Shown: positions 51,789 to 61,159 of the stretch, piece after piece
How the letters are laid out: every line of letters begins with the position of its first letter
How positions within the stretch are numbered: position 1 is the stretch's first letter
Assembly (NCBI RefSeq): GCF_965221945.1
Contig: NZ_OZ244925.1
Span: forward strand, 372,001 to 436,000
Direction of reading: 5' to 3'
From: Poriferisodalis sp965221945
GTDB taxonomy: Bacteria; Actinomycetota; Acidimicrobiia; Acidimicrobiales; Poriferisodalaceae
DNA length: 64,000 nucleotides
Position numbers and translations under genes: made by a program
The notes under the pieces: model-generated
What the model saw: the letters and a program-made list of their open reading frames with translations, nothing else
The model's database searches: none
What the model was told of the DNA's origin: nothing

Positions 51789-52736
51789 GTGAGCGACGGC
51801 ATCGATGACAATGCGGTGATCGTCGAGACATCGGCGCTCACGCAACGATTCGGGTCGACCGTGGCGCTCGACACGCTGGACGTGCGCATGCGCACCGGCG
51901 TCACCGGGCTTGTGGGCGCAAACGGCGCGGGGAAGACCACATTGCTCAACGCCCTGCTCGGCCTGCGCATCCCGACCGCGGGCTCGGCGACGGTGCTGGG
52001 ACTGGATCCACGCAGCCAGGGTGCGGCCTTGCGGGCGAAAGTGGGGTTCGCTCCCGAGCGTGACGTGCTACCCGACGAGATGCGCGCCGTGGAATTCGTG
52101 CGCCATCTGGCACAGGTGCGCGGCCTGCCTCGCAGCGAGGCGCGCACCCGTGCCTCGGACAGCCTGTGGCTGGTCGGCCTGGGCGAGGAGCGCACACGCA
52201 CGCTCGGCACGATGTCCACCGGTCAGCGCCAGCGGGTCAAGCTGGCACAGGCCATGGCGTCCGATCCGCAACTGGTGCTGCTCGATGAGCCGACGTCCGG
52301 GCTCGATCCGACGCAACGCAGCGACATGCTGACCCTGATCGGCGAGATCAGCAACGAGCACTCGGTGAGCGTGGTGCTGTCGTCGCACCTGCTCGAGGAG
52401 GTCGAACGGGTCTGCGACCACATCGTGGCACTCGACGCGGGTCGCCTGGTCGCCGAAGGGCCGATCGCCGAGCTGATCGGCGACGGCGAGGGCGTCACCT
52501 TGGAACTCGTCGACATTGCCGTGCCCTCGGGGTCGGTGGACGCGGTCGTAAGCATGCTGCTCGGTGCCGGTATCGAGGTGGAGCGCTCGGGCACCACGCT
52601 GCGGCTGGGAGGCGTTGACCGCGACGAGCTGTGCGACCGGGCTCGCGACGCGGTAGCGGAAGCAGGAGCGCGTATCCGGCGTCTCGAGACCCGCCGCCGC
52701 ACCTTGGCCGACCTGTTCGAAGCGTCAGCCATATGA
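51789..52736 (+). CDS. ABC-2 transporter ATPase, pair 1
   Basis: A 315-aa ATPase. Walker A is GANGAGKTTLLNAL (G-A-N instead of the usual G-P-N), signature MSTGQRQRVKLAQA (S-T-G-Q), Walker B LVLLDEPTSGLDP, and switch His in LSSHLLEEVE. GTG 51789 has TACGTT six bases upstream. It overlaps the permease by ATGA. Confidence 0.9.
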   Translation: MSDGIDDNAVIVETSALTQRFGSTVALDTLDVRMRTGVTGLVGANGAGKTTLLNALLGLRIPTAGSATVLGLDPRSQGAALRAKVGFAPERDVLPDEMRAVEFVRHLAQVRGLPRSEARTRASDSLWLVGLGEERTRTLGTMSTGQRQRVKLAQAMASDPQLVLLDEPTSGLDPTQRSDMLTLIGEISNEHSVSVVLSSHLLEEVERVCDHIVALDAGRLVAEGPIAELIGDGEGVTLELVDIAVPSGSVDAVVSMLLGAGIEVERSGTTLRLGGVDRDELCDRARDAVAEAGARIRRLETRRRTLADLFEASAI

Positions 52737-53680
52737 ACGACACGAACGACGCCCGCACGATGGCGACCGAAGCCGCCGACGACGCTGCACAGATTCTCGA
52801 CCAGCGCTACCGGCCCTACAGCGGCCCCCGCCGCGGACTTGCCGGCGCGATGCGCGCCGTCGTCGGGTCGTCATTCAGGTTCACGCTGGGATTCGGGCGA
52901 CCGGCGCGCCACAAGTTCCTGCCGTGGCTGGCTGTGGTGATCGCACTGGTTCCTGCCATTGTGTTCGTCGGCATCGCCACCGTGATCGACGTCGACATGA
53001 TCTCCGAGCAGATCCTGCCCGACTACCACCAGTACTACGGCTTGATTCAGGCGGCGCTGTTCTTCTACTGCGGCATCGTGGTGCCGGAGATCCTGGTCGC
53101 CGACCGCCGCAACGGGATGCTGCCGCTGTACTTGTCGACGCCGCTGCGGCTGTGGAGCTATCTCGTCTCGAAGTCGGTCGCGGTGGCCGTGACGTTGGCA
53201 GTCATCACCATCGGGCCGCTGCTGTTCCTGCTCATTGCCTACACCGTGGAGGGATCGGGTCCTGATGGGCTGGGGGACTGGCTGATCGTGCTCGTGCGCA
53301 TCTTGGGTTCCGGCATCGCCATCGCCGCCACCATCACCGCGGCCAGCCTGGCCATTTCGAGCCTCACCGACCGACGCGCCTTCGCAGTGATCGGCGTCGT
53401 CCTGCTCTTGCTGGGCAGCAATCTCGTTACCAGCGTGCTCGTCGAAACCGCCGAGCTCGACGCACGGGTGTACGCGTTCAACCTCGGCGAAATCGGTGCG
53501 GCGCTGAAGGACCGCATCTACGGCGTCGGTCCGCCGACCCCGTTGGGGGCGGGTGAAGCGTCGCAGGGCCAGCGCCTCAGCGAGCTGTCGACGATCTTCG
53601 TCGTGGCGGTGAACGCGGCTTGGGTCGCAGCAGGCGCGGCAGTGGTCTGGTGGCGCTACCGGCGGATTGAGGGGAGCTGA
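52733..53680 (+). CDS. ABC-2 type permease, pair 1
   Basis: A 315-aa permease with about six helices, preceded by a hydrophilic ~50-residue N-terminus (YRPYSGPRRGLAGAMRAV). VAVTLAVITIGPLLFLLIAYTV and AVIGVVLLLLGSNLVTSVL are hydrophobic helices. The next ATPase start overlaps its stop (TGATG). It forms a unit with the ATPase at 51789. Confidence 0.85.
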   Translation: MNDTNDARTMATEAADDAAQILDQRYRPYSGPRRGLAGAMRAVVGSSFRFTLGFGRPARHKFLPWLAVVIALVPAIVFVGIATVIDVDMISEQILPDYHQYYGLIQAALFFYCGIVVPEILVADRRNGMLPLYLSTPLRLWSYLVSKSVAVAVTLAVITIGPLLFLLIAYTVEGSGPDGLGDWLIVLVRILGSGIAIAATITAASLAISSLTDRRAFAVIGVVLLLLGSNLVTSVLVETAELDARVYAFNLGEIGAALKDRIYGVGPPTPLGAGEASQGQRLSELSTIFVVAVNAAWVAAGAAVVWWRYRRIEGS

Positions 53681-54711
53681 TGAACGCGCGCCCCCATCCG
53701 GTGCCCGCACCCGAACCCGATTCGACGACCGGACGGCCCTCGCCCAGCAGCGGATCCGCTGACCCCTCGACGGACTCCCCGAATGGCGCCACGCCCTCCG
53801 GCATGGTCGAGGTGCATGGCGTGTCGAAGTTCTTCGGCGACGTGGTGGCCGTGTCGGACGTGACGTTCACGGTTCGCGCCGGCGTCACCGCGCTGCTCGG
53901 TCCCAACGGTGCGGGCAAGTCGACGCTCTTTCGCATGATGTGCGGGCTCACCCCGCCATCGCGTGGAACGGTGCGAGTGCTGGGAGCCGACGCCCGGGGA
54001 GATCGCGACGTGCGAGGCCGCATCGGTCTCTCGCCCCAGCAGGACGCCCTCTTCGACCGGCTCGACGCACTCGACTTCGTGAGTATTGCCGCGGCAACCC
54101 AGGGCGTGGCTGACCCGAGAGCTGCCGGACGCCATGCGCTGGGAGTTGTCGAACTCGACCCGGACGATCATCGGCCGGTGTCGGGCTATTCCAAGGGCAT
54201 GCGGCAGCGCACCAAGTTGGCTGCCGCACTCGTCCACGATCCTGAGGTGCTGATCTTGGACGAGCCGCTCAACGGCCTCGATCCAGTCCAGCGACGTCGC
54301 ATGATCGAACTGCTCGAGGGCTTGGGCGCGCAGGGACGCTGCGTGCTCGTGTCCTCGCATGTGCTCGAAGAGGTCGCTCGCCTGGGGTCACGCATCCTGG
54401 TGATCGCCCAAGGCCGTCTGGTGGCGAGCGGCGACTACCGCGATCTCCGGGAGCTGATGGACGATCGCCCGCACCGCATCAGCATCGAAGCAGACCAGCC
54501 TCGTGCTCTCGCCGCTGCGCTTGTCAGCTCGGGCACCGTCGTGGGCGTGCGCATCAACGGCGATGTGGTGGTGGCAGACACGCTGGACGTGGATCGGCTC
54601 GGGCGTGAGATCGCGCCATTGGCGAAGGGCCTCGGCACCTGTCTGCGACGCGTCATACCGCTGGACGAGGACCTCGAATCGGTATTCCGCTACCTGGTGG
54701 AACGACGATGA
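53680..54711 (+). CDS. ABC-2 transporter ATPase, pair 2
   Basis: A 343-aa ATPase. A disordered Pro/Ser N-terminus of ~40 residues precedes Walker A GPNGAGKSTLFRM, signature YSKGMRQRTKLA (S-K-G-M), Walker B VLILDEPLNGLDP, and switch His in VSSHVLEEV. Gene order ATPase-permease-ATPase-permease with overlaps suggests one four-part exporter or two coupled ones. Confidence 0.9.
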   Translation: MNARPHPVPAPEPDSTTGRPSPSSGSADPSTDSPNGATPSGMVEVHGVSKFFGDVVAVSDVTFTVRAGVTALLGPNGAGKSTLFRMMCGLTPPSRGTVRVLGADARGDRDVRGRIGLSPQQDALFDRLDALDFVSIAAATQGVADPRAAGRHALGVVELDPDDHRPVSGYSKGMRQRTKLAAALVHDPEVLILDEPLNGLDPVQRRRMIELLEGLGAQGRCVLVSSHVLEEVARLGSRILVIAQGRLVASGDYRDLRELMDDRPHRISIEADQPRALAAALVSSGTVVGVRINGDVVVADTLDVDRLGREIAPLAKGLGTCLRRVIPLDEDLESVFRYLVERR

Positions 54712-55508
54712 GCGAAGCCATCGACACCGCGCAGACGACCGTGCAACGCCGTCGTGTCGGATCCGTACGGGCGACCGTGCTGTGCTACCGAGTCCTGATC
54801 CGCCAGATCGTGACGGCCGGCCGGCTCGCGGCGCTCGCCGCTCTCGGAGCAGTCATGATCGTGGTCGGCTGGGTCGCGGGGATCGCTGCAGCTGACCGGG
54901 ATCTCAGCGCTGCGGAGATGTTGCGCGACGGGGCGGGCTACGCCGATGCGTTCGGCTTGATCGTGATCGTCCCGATCGTGTCGTTGGTGTTCGCCGCGGC
55001 CTCTCTGGGTGATGCCCGCGATGACGGCACGCTCGTGTACTTGTGGCTGCGTCCGATGGGTCGCGCGCCTGTGGCAGCCGCCGCGGCCGCGGTCGCCATG
55101 ACGGTGGCGCTGCCGCTGTGCGTTGCACCGACGGTGCTGGGGGGCTGGCTGGCATCAGGCGGCGCTGCAGGGTCGGGAGACCTTGCAGTCGGGATCTTGG
55201 CTGCGGCGGCGCTGGGAACGGTGGCGTATTCGTGCTTGTTCATGCTCGTCGGGCTGCTGTTCCGCAAGGCGGTGCTGTGGGGGATCGCCTACGTGCTGCT
55301 GTGGGAAGGATTGGCGGTCGGTCTCGGCGAGTTCGCTGCGCGGCTCTCGCTGCGCGGCTATGCCCGTTCGGTGCTCGCCCAGATCGCCGACGTCGACCTG
55401 GGTTTCGATCCCAACCGTGGGGTCACGGCCATCGTGGTGCTCGCCTGCGTGTCGGTCGCGAGCCTCGGTCTCGCCGCGTTGCGCCTCAGGCATCTCAACG
55501 TGGACTAA
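54708..55508 (+). CDS. ABC-2 type permease, pair 2
   Basis: A 266-aa membrane protein with six helices. VPIVSLVFAAASLGDARDDGTLVYLWLRPMGRAPVAAAAAA includes the ABC-2 coupling segment. It overlaps the ATPase gene by ATGA and is the last gene of the exporter operon. Cargo is unknown. Confidence 0.86.
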   Translation: MSEAIDTAQTTVQRRRVGSVRATVLCYRVLIRQIVTAGRLAALAALGAVMIVVGWVAGIAAADRDLSAAEMLRDGAGYADAFGLIVIVPIVSLVFAAASLGDARDDGTLVYLWLRPMGRAPVAAAAAAVAMTVALPLCVAPTVLGGWLASGGAAGSGDLAVGILAAAALGTVAYSCLFMLVGLLFRKAVLWGIAYVLLWEGLAVGLGEFAARLSLRGYARSVLAQIADVDLGFDPNRGVTAIVVLACVSVASLGLAALRLRHLNVD

Positions 55509-55516
55509 GTGCCTCA

Positions 55517-55638
55517 GCGGATAGGCGGCGATGCCCGGCAGCCCCGACGGCTTGGACTTTGCGCAGAAATGCCGCCACAGACGGCAAAATTGCACAAAGA
55601 AGGCGTGACAGCAACTTTCCGAGACGTCACCTATCCGC
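55517..55638. repeat. Dispersed palindromic repeat, copy C, within outer inverted repeats
   Basis: Core at 55557-55601 (CTTTGCGCAGAAATGCCGCC ... GGCAAAATTGCACAAAGAA), closely matching copies A and B. GCGGATAGG at 55517 and CCTATCCGC at 55630 are a perfect 9-bp inverted pair bounding a ~122-bp unit. A similar CCTATC follows copy B at the same distance. The outline recalls a miniature mobile element or a large hairpin. It lies between the exporter operon and the glycosyltransferase gene. Confidence 0.65.
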
Positions 55639-55689
55639 GCGGCCTCTCAGAGCCCGAGTTCCCCCAGTGTCGGGTTGACCCGACACAAT

Positions 55690-56760
55690 GTGCGGGTGCG
55701 CCTGGTGATCCAGATCCCCTGTCTCAATGAGGCAGCGACGCTGGGTGAGACCCTGAGCGCGCTGCCGCGCCAGGTGGAGGGCTTCAGCGAAGTGCTGTGG
55801 CTGGTCATCGACGACGGTTCGACCGATGACACGGTCGACGTGGCATGGACTCATGGCGCCGACGCAGTCGTGAGCCTGACGCAGAACAAAGGGCTCGCGG
55901 TGGCCTTTGCCACCGGCGTCGACGCAGCGCTGCGCATGGGTGCCGACGTCATCGTCAACACCGATGGCGACAACCAATACAACGCGGCAGACATCAGCCG
56001 GCTCACCGAGCCGATCGTCGCGAGTCGGGCCGACCTGGTCATCGGCTCACGGGACATCCGCAATCACCCTGAGTTCTCACCGCTCAAGAAGCGGCTGCAA
56101 CGACTCGGCTCGTGGACCGTGCGCCAGGCCTCGGCCACCGATGTGGCCGACGTCACCTCCGGATTCCGTGCCTACAACCGGGAGGCGGCGCTCGCAGCGA
56201 ACGTGGTGTCGCGCTTCACGTACACGCTCGAGACGGTGATCCAGGCCGGCAAGTCGGACTTGGCCGTCACCGATGTGCCGGTTCGGGTGAATCCCACCAC
56301 CCGCCCGTCCCGCCTTTTCAAATCCAAGCGGCAGTACGTGCGCAGGGCCGCGGGCACCATCGTCCGCGTGTACGCCATGCACGAGCCGCTGCGGGTTTTT
56401 GCCGTGTTGGCTGCGGGGTTCGCGGCGGTTGGTGTCTTCCTGTTCGCCCGCTTCGGATGGTTCCTGGTGACCTCGGACGGTTCGGGCCACGTGCAGTCGC
56501 TCATCATCGGCGCGGTCGCGCTGCTGGTGGCGATGCAGTTGCTGATGCTCGGTGTCCTAGCGGACCTGCTGCGAGCCAACCGGGTGATTGCCGAGCGAAC
56601 GCTGCGCCGGGTTCGCGCCATCGAGCTCGACGTCGGCACCCTCACTAGTGACAAGCGGGTGGCGGAGGAGAACCCTGCGAGGTTGGAACCTGCTGGATTC
56701 CCGGAGCAGGAGGCTCCTCCGCCACCCGCCGCGCCAGGGGGCTCCGCAGCTACGAGATAA
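55690..56760 (+). CDS. Family 2 glycosyltransferase (dolichol-phosphate mannosyltransferase-like)
   Basis: A 356-aa GT-A enzyme. IQIPCLNEAATLGETL, VIDDGSTDDTVDVA, VNTDGDNQYNAADI (metal D-x-D-like) and TSGFRAYNREAALA are DPM1/DPMS-like. Two C-terminal membrane helices (about 240-310) and a Pro-rich tail anchor it. It probably transfers sugar from an activated donor to a polyprenyl phosphate or similar. GTG 55690 or 55696 is the likely start. Its 3' end overlaps the opposite-strand carboxylase gene by 11 bases. Confidence 0.85.
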   Translation: MRVRLVIQIPCLNEAATLGETLSALPRQVEGFSEVLWLVIDDGSTDDTVDVAWTHGADAVVSLTQNKGLAVAFATGVDAALRMGADVIVNTDGDNQYNAADISRLTEPIVASRADLVIGSRDIRNHPEFSPLKKRLQRLGSWTVRQASATDVADVTSGFRAYNREAALAANVVSRFTYTLETVIQAGKSDLAVTDVPVRVNPTTRPSRLFKSKRQYVRRAAGTIVRVYAMHEPLRVFAVLAAGFAAVGVFLFARFGWFLVTSDGSGHVQSLIIGAVALLVAMQLLMLGVLADLLRANRVIAERTLRRVRAIELDVGTLTSDKRVAEENPARLEPAGFPEQEAPPPPAAPGGSAATR

Positions 56761-58525
56761 CGATCACCACGTCGCCGGCGCCCACGGTGTCGCCTGGCGC
56801 GACCTTGATCTCGGTGATGGTTCCGGAGCGGTCCGCGTTGATGCTGTTCTCCATCTTCATGGCTTCGAGCACGACCACGCCGTCACCGCTGGTGACCTCT
56901 TGGCCGACCTCAACAAGGATCTCGACGATGGTGCCTTGCATCGGGACGGTCACCTGACCCGTACCGGTGCCGGCTGACGCGGCGCTGCTCGCGCGCCTTG
57001 GGCGCGCCGAAGCAGTCGCAGCGGTGGCGGACGAGGCTGCCTCGGGCACCCATGCGCTCACCGAGAATCGCTTGCCATCGACCTCGACGACGACGTCGCG
57101 CCGCACGCGCGGCATGTCGTCGCTGTCGGATGTGCCACCAGACCCGACGGGGGGCTCGACGTCGGCCTTGCCGCTCACACCACTCAGGTCGAGTTGTTCC
57201 TCAACCCATCTGGTGCTGTGGGTGCCGGCCCGGAAATCTTCCGACGCCATGATCACGGTGTGGGCGGCAACAGTTGTCGCAACGCCGCCGATGCTCAATT
57301 CGCCCAGCGCCCGCTGCATGCGAGCGATTGCTGTCGGGCGGTCCGAGCCCCACACGATGAGCTTGCCGATGAGGTTGTCGTAGTACTGGCTGATGGTGTC
57401 GCCTGCCTCGTACCCGCCGTCCCAGCGAACGCCGAAACCGTCGGGCACACGCAGTGACGTCAGCGACCCGGGTGAGGGCAGGAATCGCCCGCCTGCGGGA
57501 TCCTCGGCGTTGATACGCGCCTCGATGGCGTGCCCGACCGAGGTCACCTCCGACTGCGTGAACGACAGCGGCTCGCCGGCGGCCACCCGGATCTGTTCGC
57601 GGACCAGATCGACGCCGGTCACCATCTCCGTTACCGGGTGCTCTACCTGCAGCCGGGTATTCATTTCCAAGTAGAAGAACTCGCCGTCCTGGTAGAGGAA
57701 TTCGACGGTGCCTGCGTTCGTGTAGTCGCAGCCTCGGGCAACCGCCACCGCTGCGTCTCCCATCGCCTTGCGAACGGTGTCATCGAGAAGCGGCGCGGGA
57801 CTTTCTTCAACCAGCTTCTGGTGCCTGCGCTGAGCGGAGCAGTCACGCTCGCCCAGCCAGACGACGTTGCCGTGATGGTCGGCGATGATCTGCACCTCGA
57901 TGTGGCGCGGCCAGGTGAGGTAGCGCTCCATGTAGCACTCGCCGCGTCCGAAGAACGCCGCGGCCTCGCGCTGCGCAGACTCCAGCGCGGCTTCGATCTC
58001 GTCAGGCCCGCCAACGACCTTCATGCCGCGGCCGCCGCCGCCGTAAGCCGCCTTGATGGCGATGGGGTAGCCATGGGTTGCCCCAAAAGCAGCGACCTCG
58101 TCGGTCGAGGTGATCACTTCGGTGGTGCCCGGAACGCTGGCGACCCCGGACCGTTGGGCAGCGAGGCGCGCCGAGATCTTGTCGCCCATCACCTCAATGG
58201 CTTCCGGTGGCGGTCCCACGAAGGCCACACCCCGGGAGGCGATGGCCCGCGCGAATTCGGCGTTCTCGGAATAGAAGCCGTAGCCGGGATGGACTGCGTC
58301 AGCCCCGCTGCGGGAGATCACGTCCAGGATTGCTTCGGTGTTGAGGTAGCTCTCGGCTGCCGTCCGGCCGCCGAGGGCGAACGCCTCATCCGCGAGCCGC
58401 ACATGCACGGCGTCGCGGTCCAGTTCGCTGTAGACGGCGACCGATGAGATGCCCAGCTCGCGGCAGGCCCGTATGACACGCACCGCGATCTCGCCCCGGT
58501 TGGCGATGAGGAGCTTGCTGAACAC
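56750..58525 (-). CDS. Acyl-CoA carboxylase alpha chain (biotin carboxylase-BCCP)
   Basis: A 591-aa protein. The N-terminal biotin carboxylase (FSKLLIANRGEIAVRVIRACRELG, ATP-binding GGGGRGMKVV, EMNTRLQVEHPVTEM) carboxylates biotin. The C-terminal biotin domain carries the biotinyl lysine in LEAMKMENSI. As in AccA of actinobacteria, it works with a separate carboxyltransferase beta chain, absent here. Acetyl- or propionyl-CoA is the probable substrate; propionyl-CoA carboxylation would serve the ethylmalonyl-CoA pathway. GTG 58525 is the start. It is divergent from birA. Confidence 0.92.
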   Translation of the reverse strand: MFSKLLIANRGEIAVRVIRACRELGISSVAVYSELDRDAVHVRLADEAFALGGRTAAESYLNTEAILDVISRSGADAVHPGYGFYSENAEFARAIASRGVAFVGPPPEAIEVMGDKISARLAAQRSGVASVPGTTEVITSTDEVAAFGATHGYPIAIKAAYGGGGRGMKVVGGPDEIEAALESAQREAAAFFGRGECYMERYLTWPRHIEVQIIADHHGNVVWLGERDCSAQRRHQKLVEESPAPLLDDTVRKAMGDAAVAVARGCDYTNAGTVEFLYQDGEFFYLEMNTRLQVEHPVTEMVTGVDLVREQIRVAAGEPLSFTQSEVTSVGHAIEARINAEDPAGGRFLPSPGSLTSLRVPDGFGVRWDGGYEAGDTISQYYDNLIGKLIVWGSDRPTAIARMQRALGELSIGGVATTVAAHTVIMASEDFRAGTHSTRWVEEQLDLSGVSGKADVEPPVGSGGTSDSDDMPRVRRDVVVEVDGKRFSVSAWVPEAASSATAATASARPRRASSAASAGTGTGQVTVPMQGTIVEILVEVGQEVTSGDGVVVLEAMKMENSINADRSGTITEIKVAPGDTVGAGDVVIVIS

Positions 58526-58618
58526 GAATCAGGTCCTAACAGGGCGCGCGGATAGGCAGAACATCGATCGGCGACGTTATTGCTCTCCGCTCCTGTTCGC
58601 TACCGATACTGTCGCTGC

Positions 58619-59500
58619 GTGCCTGTCGAGCAGGATCCGGGGCAGTTCGACTCACCGCACTTCAGCAGTGTCGACGGCACCCGTTTCACCGATGTCGAGT
58701 GGCACGACGAGATCGGCTCCACCAATACCGAACTGCTCGATCGGGCCCGACGCGGCGCACCCGAAGGGGTCGTGCTGATCGCGGACCGCCAGACCGCCGG
58801 TCGCGGTCGCCGCGGCCGCAGGTGGACGGCGCCGCCGGGCAGCTCGTTGATGATGTCCGTGCTGCTGCGACCGCCAGCGGGTCCGCTGCCTCCTGCTCGT
58901 GCGGCCTTGGTGACGCTTGCAGTCGCGCTTGCCACAGCCGACGCATGCGAGCAGACGAGCGGCGTCCGACCCCAGCTGAAGTGGCCCAACGACCTTGTGA
59001 TCGCTGGCGATGCGGGCTTTGGCACAACCCTTCAAGACCGCAAGCTCGCCGGCATCCTGGCTGAGTCCATCAGCACCCAAGGACAGATCACCGCACTTGT
59101 TGTGGGCATGGGCCTCAACACCGGGTGGCCGGAGATGCCCGCAGAACTGGACGGCATTGCGACCAGCCTCAACCTGGAATCTGGTGTTCCAGTGGACCGA
59201 ACGCTGCTGGCGCGCCGGGTGTTTGAGGGACTCGAAGCTCGATACGAGCGCCTCTGCCACAGCGGCGAAGACGCCAGCGACGCCACCGGGACAACTGAAG
59301 TGCTGGAAGAGGCGCGGCAGAATTCGGCCACGCTCGGCCGTCGAGTTCGCATCTCGTTTGATGCGACAAGGATCTCGCGCGTCCTCGATGGACTCGCGAC
59401 TGACCTCGATGCTGAAGGGCGATTGTTGGTCACCGATGACGCCGGCGCTACCCACACAGTGGCTGTCGGCGATGTCGTGCATCTGCGCTCGGCCCACTAG
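58619..59500 (+). CDS. birA: Biotin-protein ligase
   Basis: A 293-aa ligase attaching biotin to BCCP. DEIGSTNTELLDRA, TAGRGRRGRRWTAPPGSSLMMSVLL (biotin-loop G-R-G-R-R-G) and KWPNDLVI are diagnostic. It lacks the N-terminal DNA-binding domain, so it is class I and not a repressor. GTG 58619 follows TACTGT by six bases. It is divergent from the carboxylase that is its substrate. Confidence 0.92.
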   Translation: MPVEQDPGQFDSPHFSSVDGTRFTDVEWHDEIGSTNTELLDRARRGAPEGVVLIADRQTAGRGRRGRRWTAPPGSSLMMSVLLRPPAGPLPPARAALVTLAVALATADACEQTSGVRPQLKWPNDLVIAGDAGFGTTLQDRKLAGILAESISTQGQITALVVGMGLNTGWPEMPAELDGIATSLNLESGVPVDRTLLARRVFEGLEARYERLCHSGEDASDATGTTEVLEEARQNSATLGRRVRISFDATRISRVLDGLATDLDAEGRLLVTDDAGATHTVAVGDVVHLRSAH

Positions 59501-59610
59501 TGGTCGACGCTAGGCGAGACTCTCCTGTGCCCAGACTCGGCGTCGGGTAGAACCGCGCTGCGGGACCCCGCCCGCTAACACCGCGTAAGCACCAACAGAG
59601 CGAGGATGCC

Positions 59611-61107
59611 GTGCCGCTGACCATTTCGATCGACGCATTCGAGGTTGTCGCCGATTTTGCTGCTGCGCCGCCCACGGCCGCCAGCGACCGGCCGGTGCGC
59701 AGCGATGCCCTGGACACGCTGGGTGCAACGCCCAACTACTTGGCCGCCAGCGGATTCGACGGCTCCCTGGGCAGCACGGCGCTCATGGCCGGTGCGTCCG
59801 ATACTGCAGACGACATGCTTCCAATTGCAGTCGGGCTGGGTTCAGAGGATCTGACCACGGCAGACATCCGCAAGGTGTCGGCCTGTCTCTGGCGTGCCGC
59901 CTCGAAGCTCGACTCATTGACCTCGGCGCTGGCGGCTGCAGCGTCTGACGACGTTGGCGCTGATGTCGCTCTCGGCGCAGTCGTCGAAGGCATGCTGCTG
60001 GCGTCCTACGGGTTCAACGAGCACAAGGGCGACCCGCCGGCTCCGGCTGCGCTCGGGCGGATAGCGCTCGCGGCGCCCGATGGCACCGACGCGGCAGCAG
60101 CCATTGCACGTGCCGCCACCATGGCCGGCGGGATCGCGCTGGCCCGCGACCTCGTGAACCAGCCAGCCGGGGCGCTCACCGCGAGCGGCCTCGCCACTGC
60201 CGCAGTCGATGCAATCGAAGCAGCTGCGGCAGATGGCGATCCCGCAGCGGGCACGGCGTCGGTCGAGGTATGGGACCGCGAACGGCTCGCAGCCGAACGA
60301 TGCGGCGGGCTGCTCGGCGTCAACGCAGGCTCGACAGAGCCCCCCACCCTCGTCCGCATGCGATGGCAGCCGGCGGCCACTCCGCGTGCGGTTGTCCATC
60401 TCGTCGGAAAAGGCATCACTTTCGATACCGGCGGGCTCAACATCAAGTCCTTCGAAGGCATGGAGTGGATGAAGGTGGACATGGGCGGCGCTGCGGCAGT
60501 CATCGGGGCGATGAGCGCCATCGCCCGATTGGCACCCGACGTCGCAGTCACCGGCATCTGCTGCTGCACGGACAATCAACCCGGACCCACGGCCACCAAG
60601 CCCGGCGATGTGCTGCGCATCCGCAATGGCAAGACGGTCGAGGTGCTGAACACGGACGCCGAGGGCCGGCTCGTCCTCGCGGACGGCCTCTCGCTGGCGG
60701 TCGAAGAGGAGCCTGACCTCGTGGTAGATCTCGCCACGCTCACGGGCGCTTGCCTCGTCGCCCTGGGCGACACGTACGCGGGGCTGATGGGCAACAACGC
60801 GTCGGCGATCCAGCGCACCGAGGCTGCGGCTCATGCTGCGGGGGAGCACCTGTGGCATCTGCCGCTGCCGGCGGAGTATCGGGAGCAGCTGGATTCGCCG
60901 ATTGCCGACCTGCGCAACATCGGCAAAGGCCGCTACGGGGGCACGCTCGTGGCCGGCATCTTCCTGTCGGAATTCGTCGGCGAGACCCCTTGGGTGCATC
61001 TCGACATTGCCGGGCCAGTGCGAGCCGATTCTGATGCTGGCGAGCTGTCCAAGGGTGCGTCCGGCTTCGGTGTGCGCACGCTGGTCGAACTGGTCTGCAA
61101 TTGGTGA
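59611..61107 (+). CDS. pepA: Leucyl aminopeptidase (M17)
   Basis: A 498-aa cytosolic M17 metallopeptidase. The catalytic core has GKGITFDTGGLNIK, MGGAAAVIGAM, the metal/active-site NTDAEGRLVLADGL and the ATLTGACLVALGD loop. It removes N-terminal amino acids; M17 proteins also bind DNA in some bacteria. GTG 59611 has GAGCGAGG upstream. Confidence 0.93.
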   Translation: MPLTISIDAFEVVADFAAAPPTAASDRPVRSDALDTLGATPNYLAASGFDGSLGSTALMAGASDTADDMLPIAVGLGSEDLTTADIRKVSACLWRAASKLDSLTSALAAAASDDVGADVALGAVVEGMLLASYGFNEHKGDPPAPAALGRIALAAPDGTDAAAAIARAATMAGGIALARDLVNQPAGALTASGLATAAVDAIEAAAADGDPAAGTASVEVWDRERLAAERCGGLLGVNAGSTEPPTLVRMRWQPAATPRAVVHLVGKGITFDTGGLNIKSFEGMEWMKVDMGGAAAVIGAMSAIARLAPDVAVTGICCCTDNQPGPTATKPGDVLRIRNGKTVEVLNTDAEGRLVLADGLSLAVEEEPDLVVDLATLTGACLVALGDTYAGLMGNNASAIQRTEAAAHAAGEHLWHLPLPAEYREQLDSPIADLRNIGKGRYGGTLVAGIFLSEFVGETPWVHLDIAGPVRADSDAGELSKGASGFGVRTLVELVCNW

Positions 61108-61159
61108 TTGGGTGCCGCGCTGTATGTGCAGGAGAGCGTCGGCGCCCCGGCTGGCCGCG

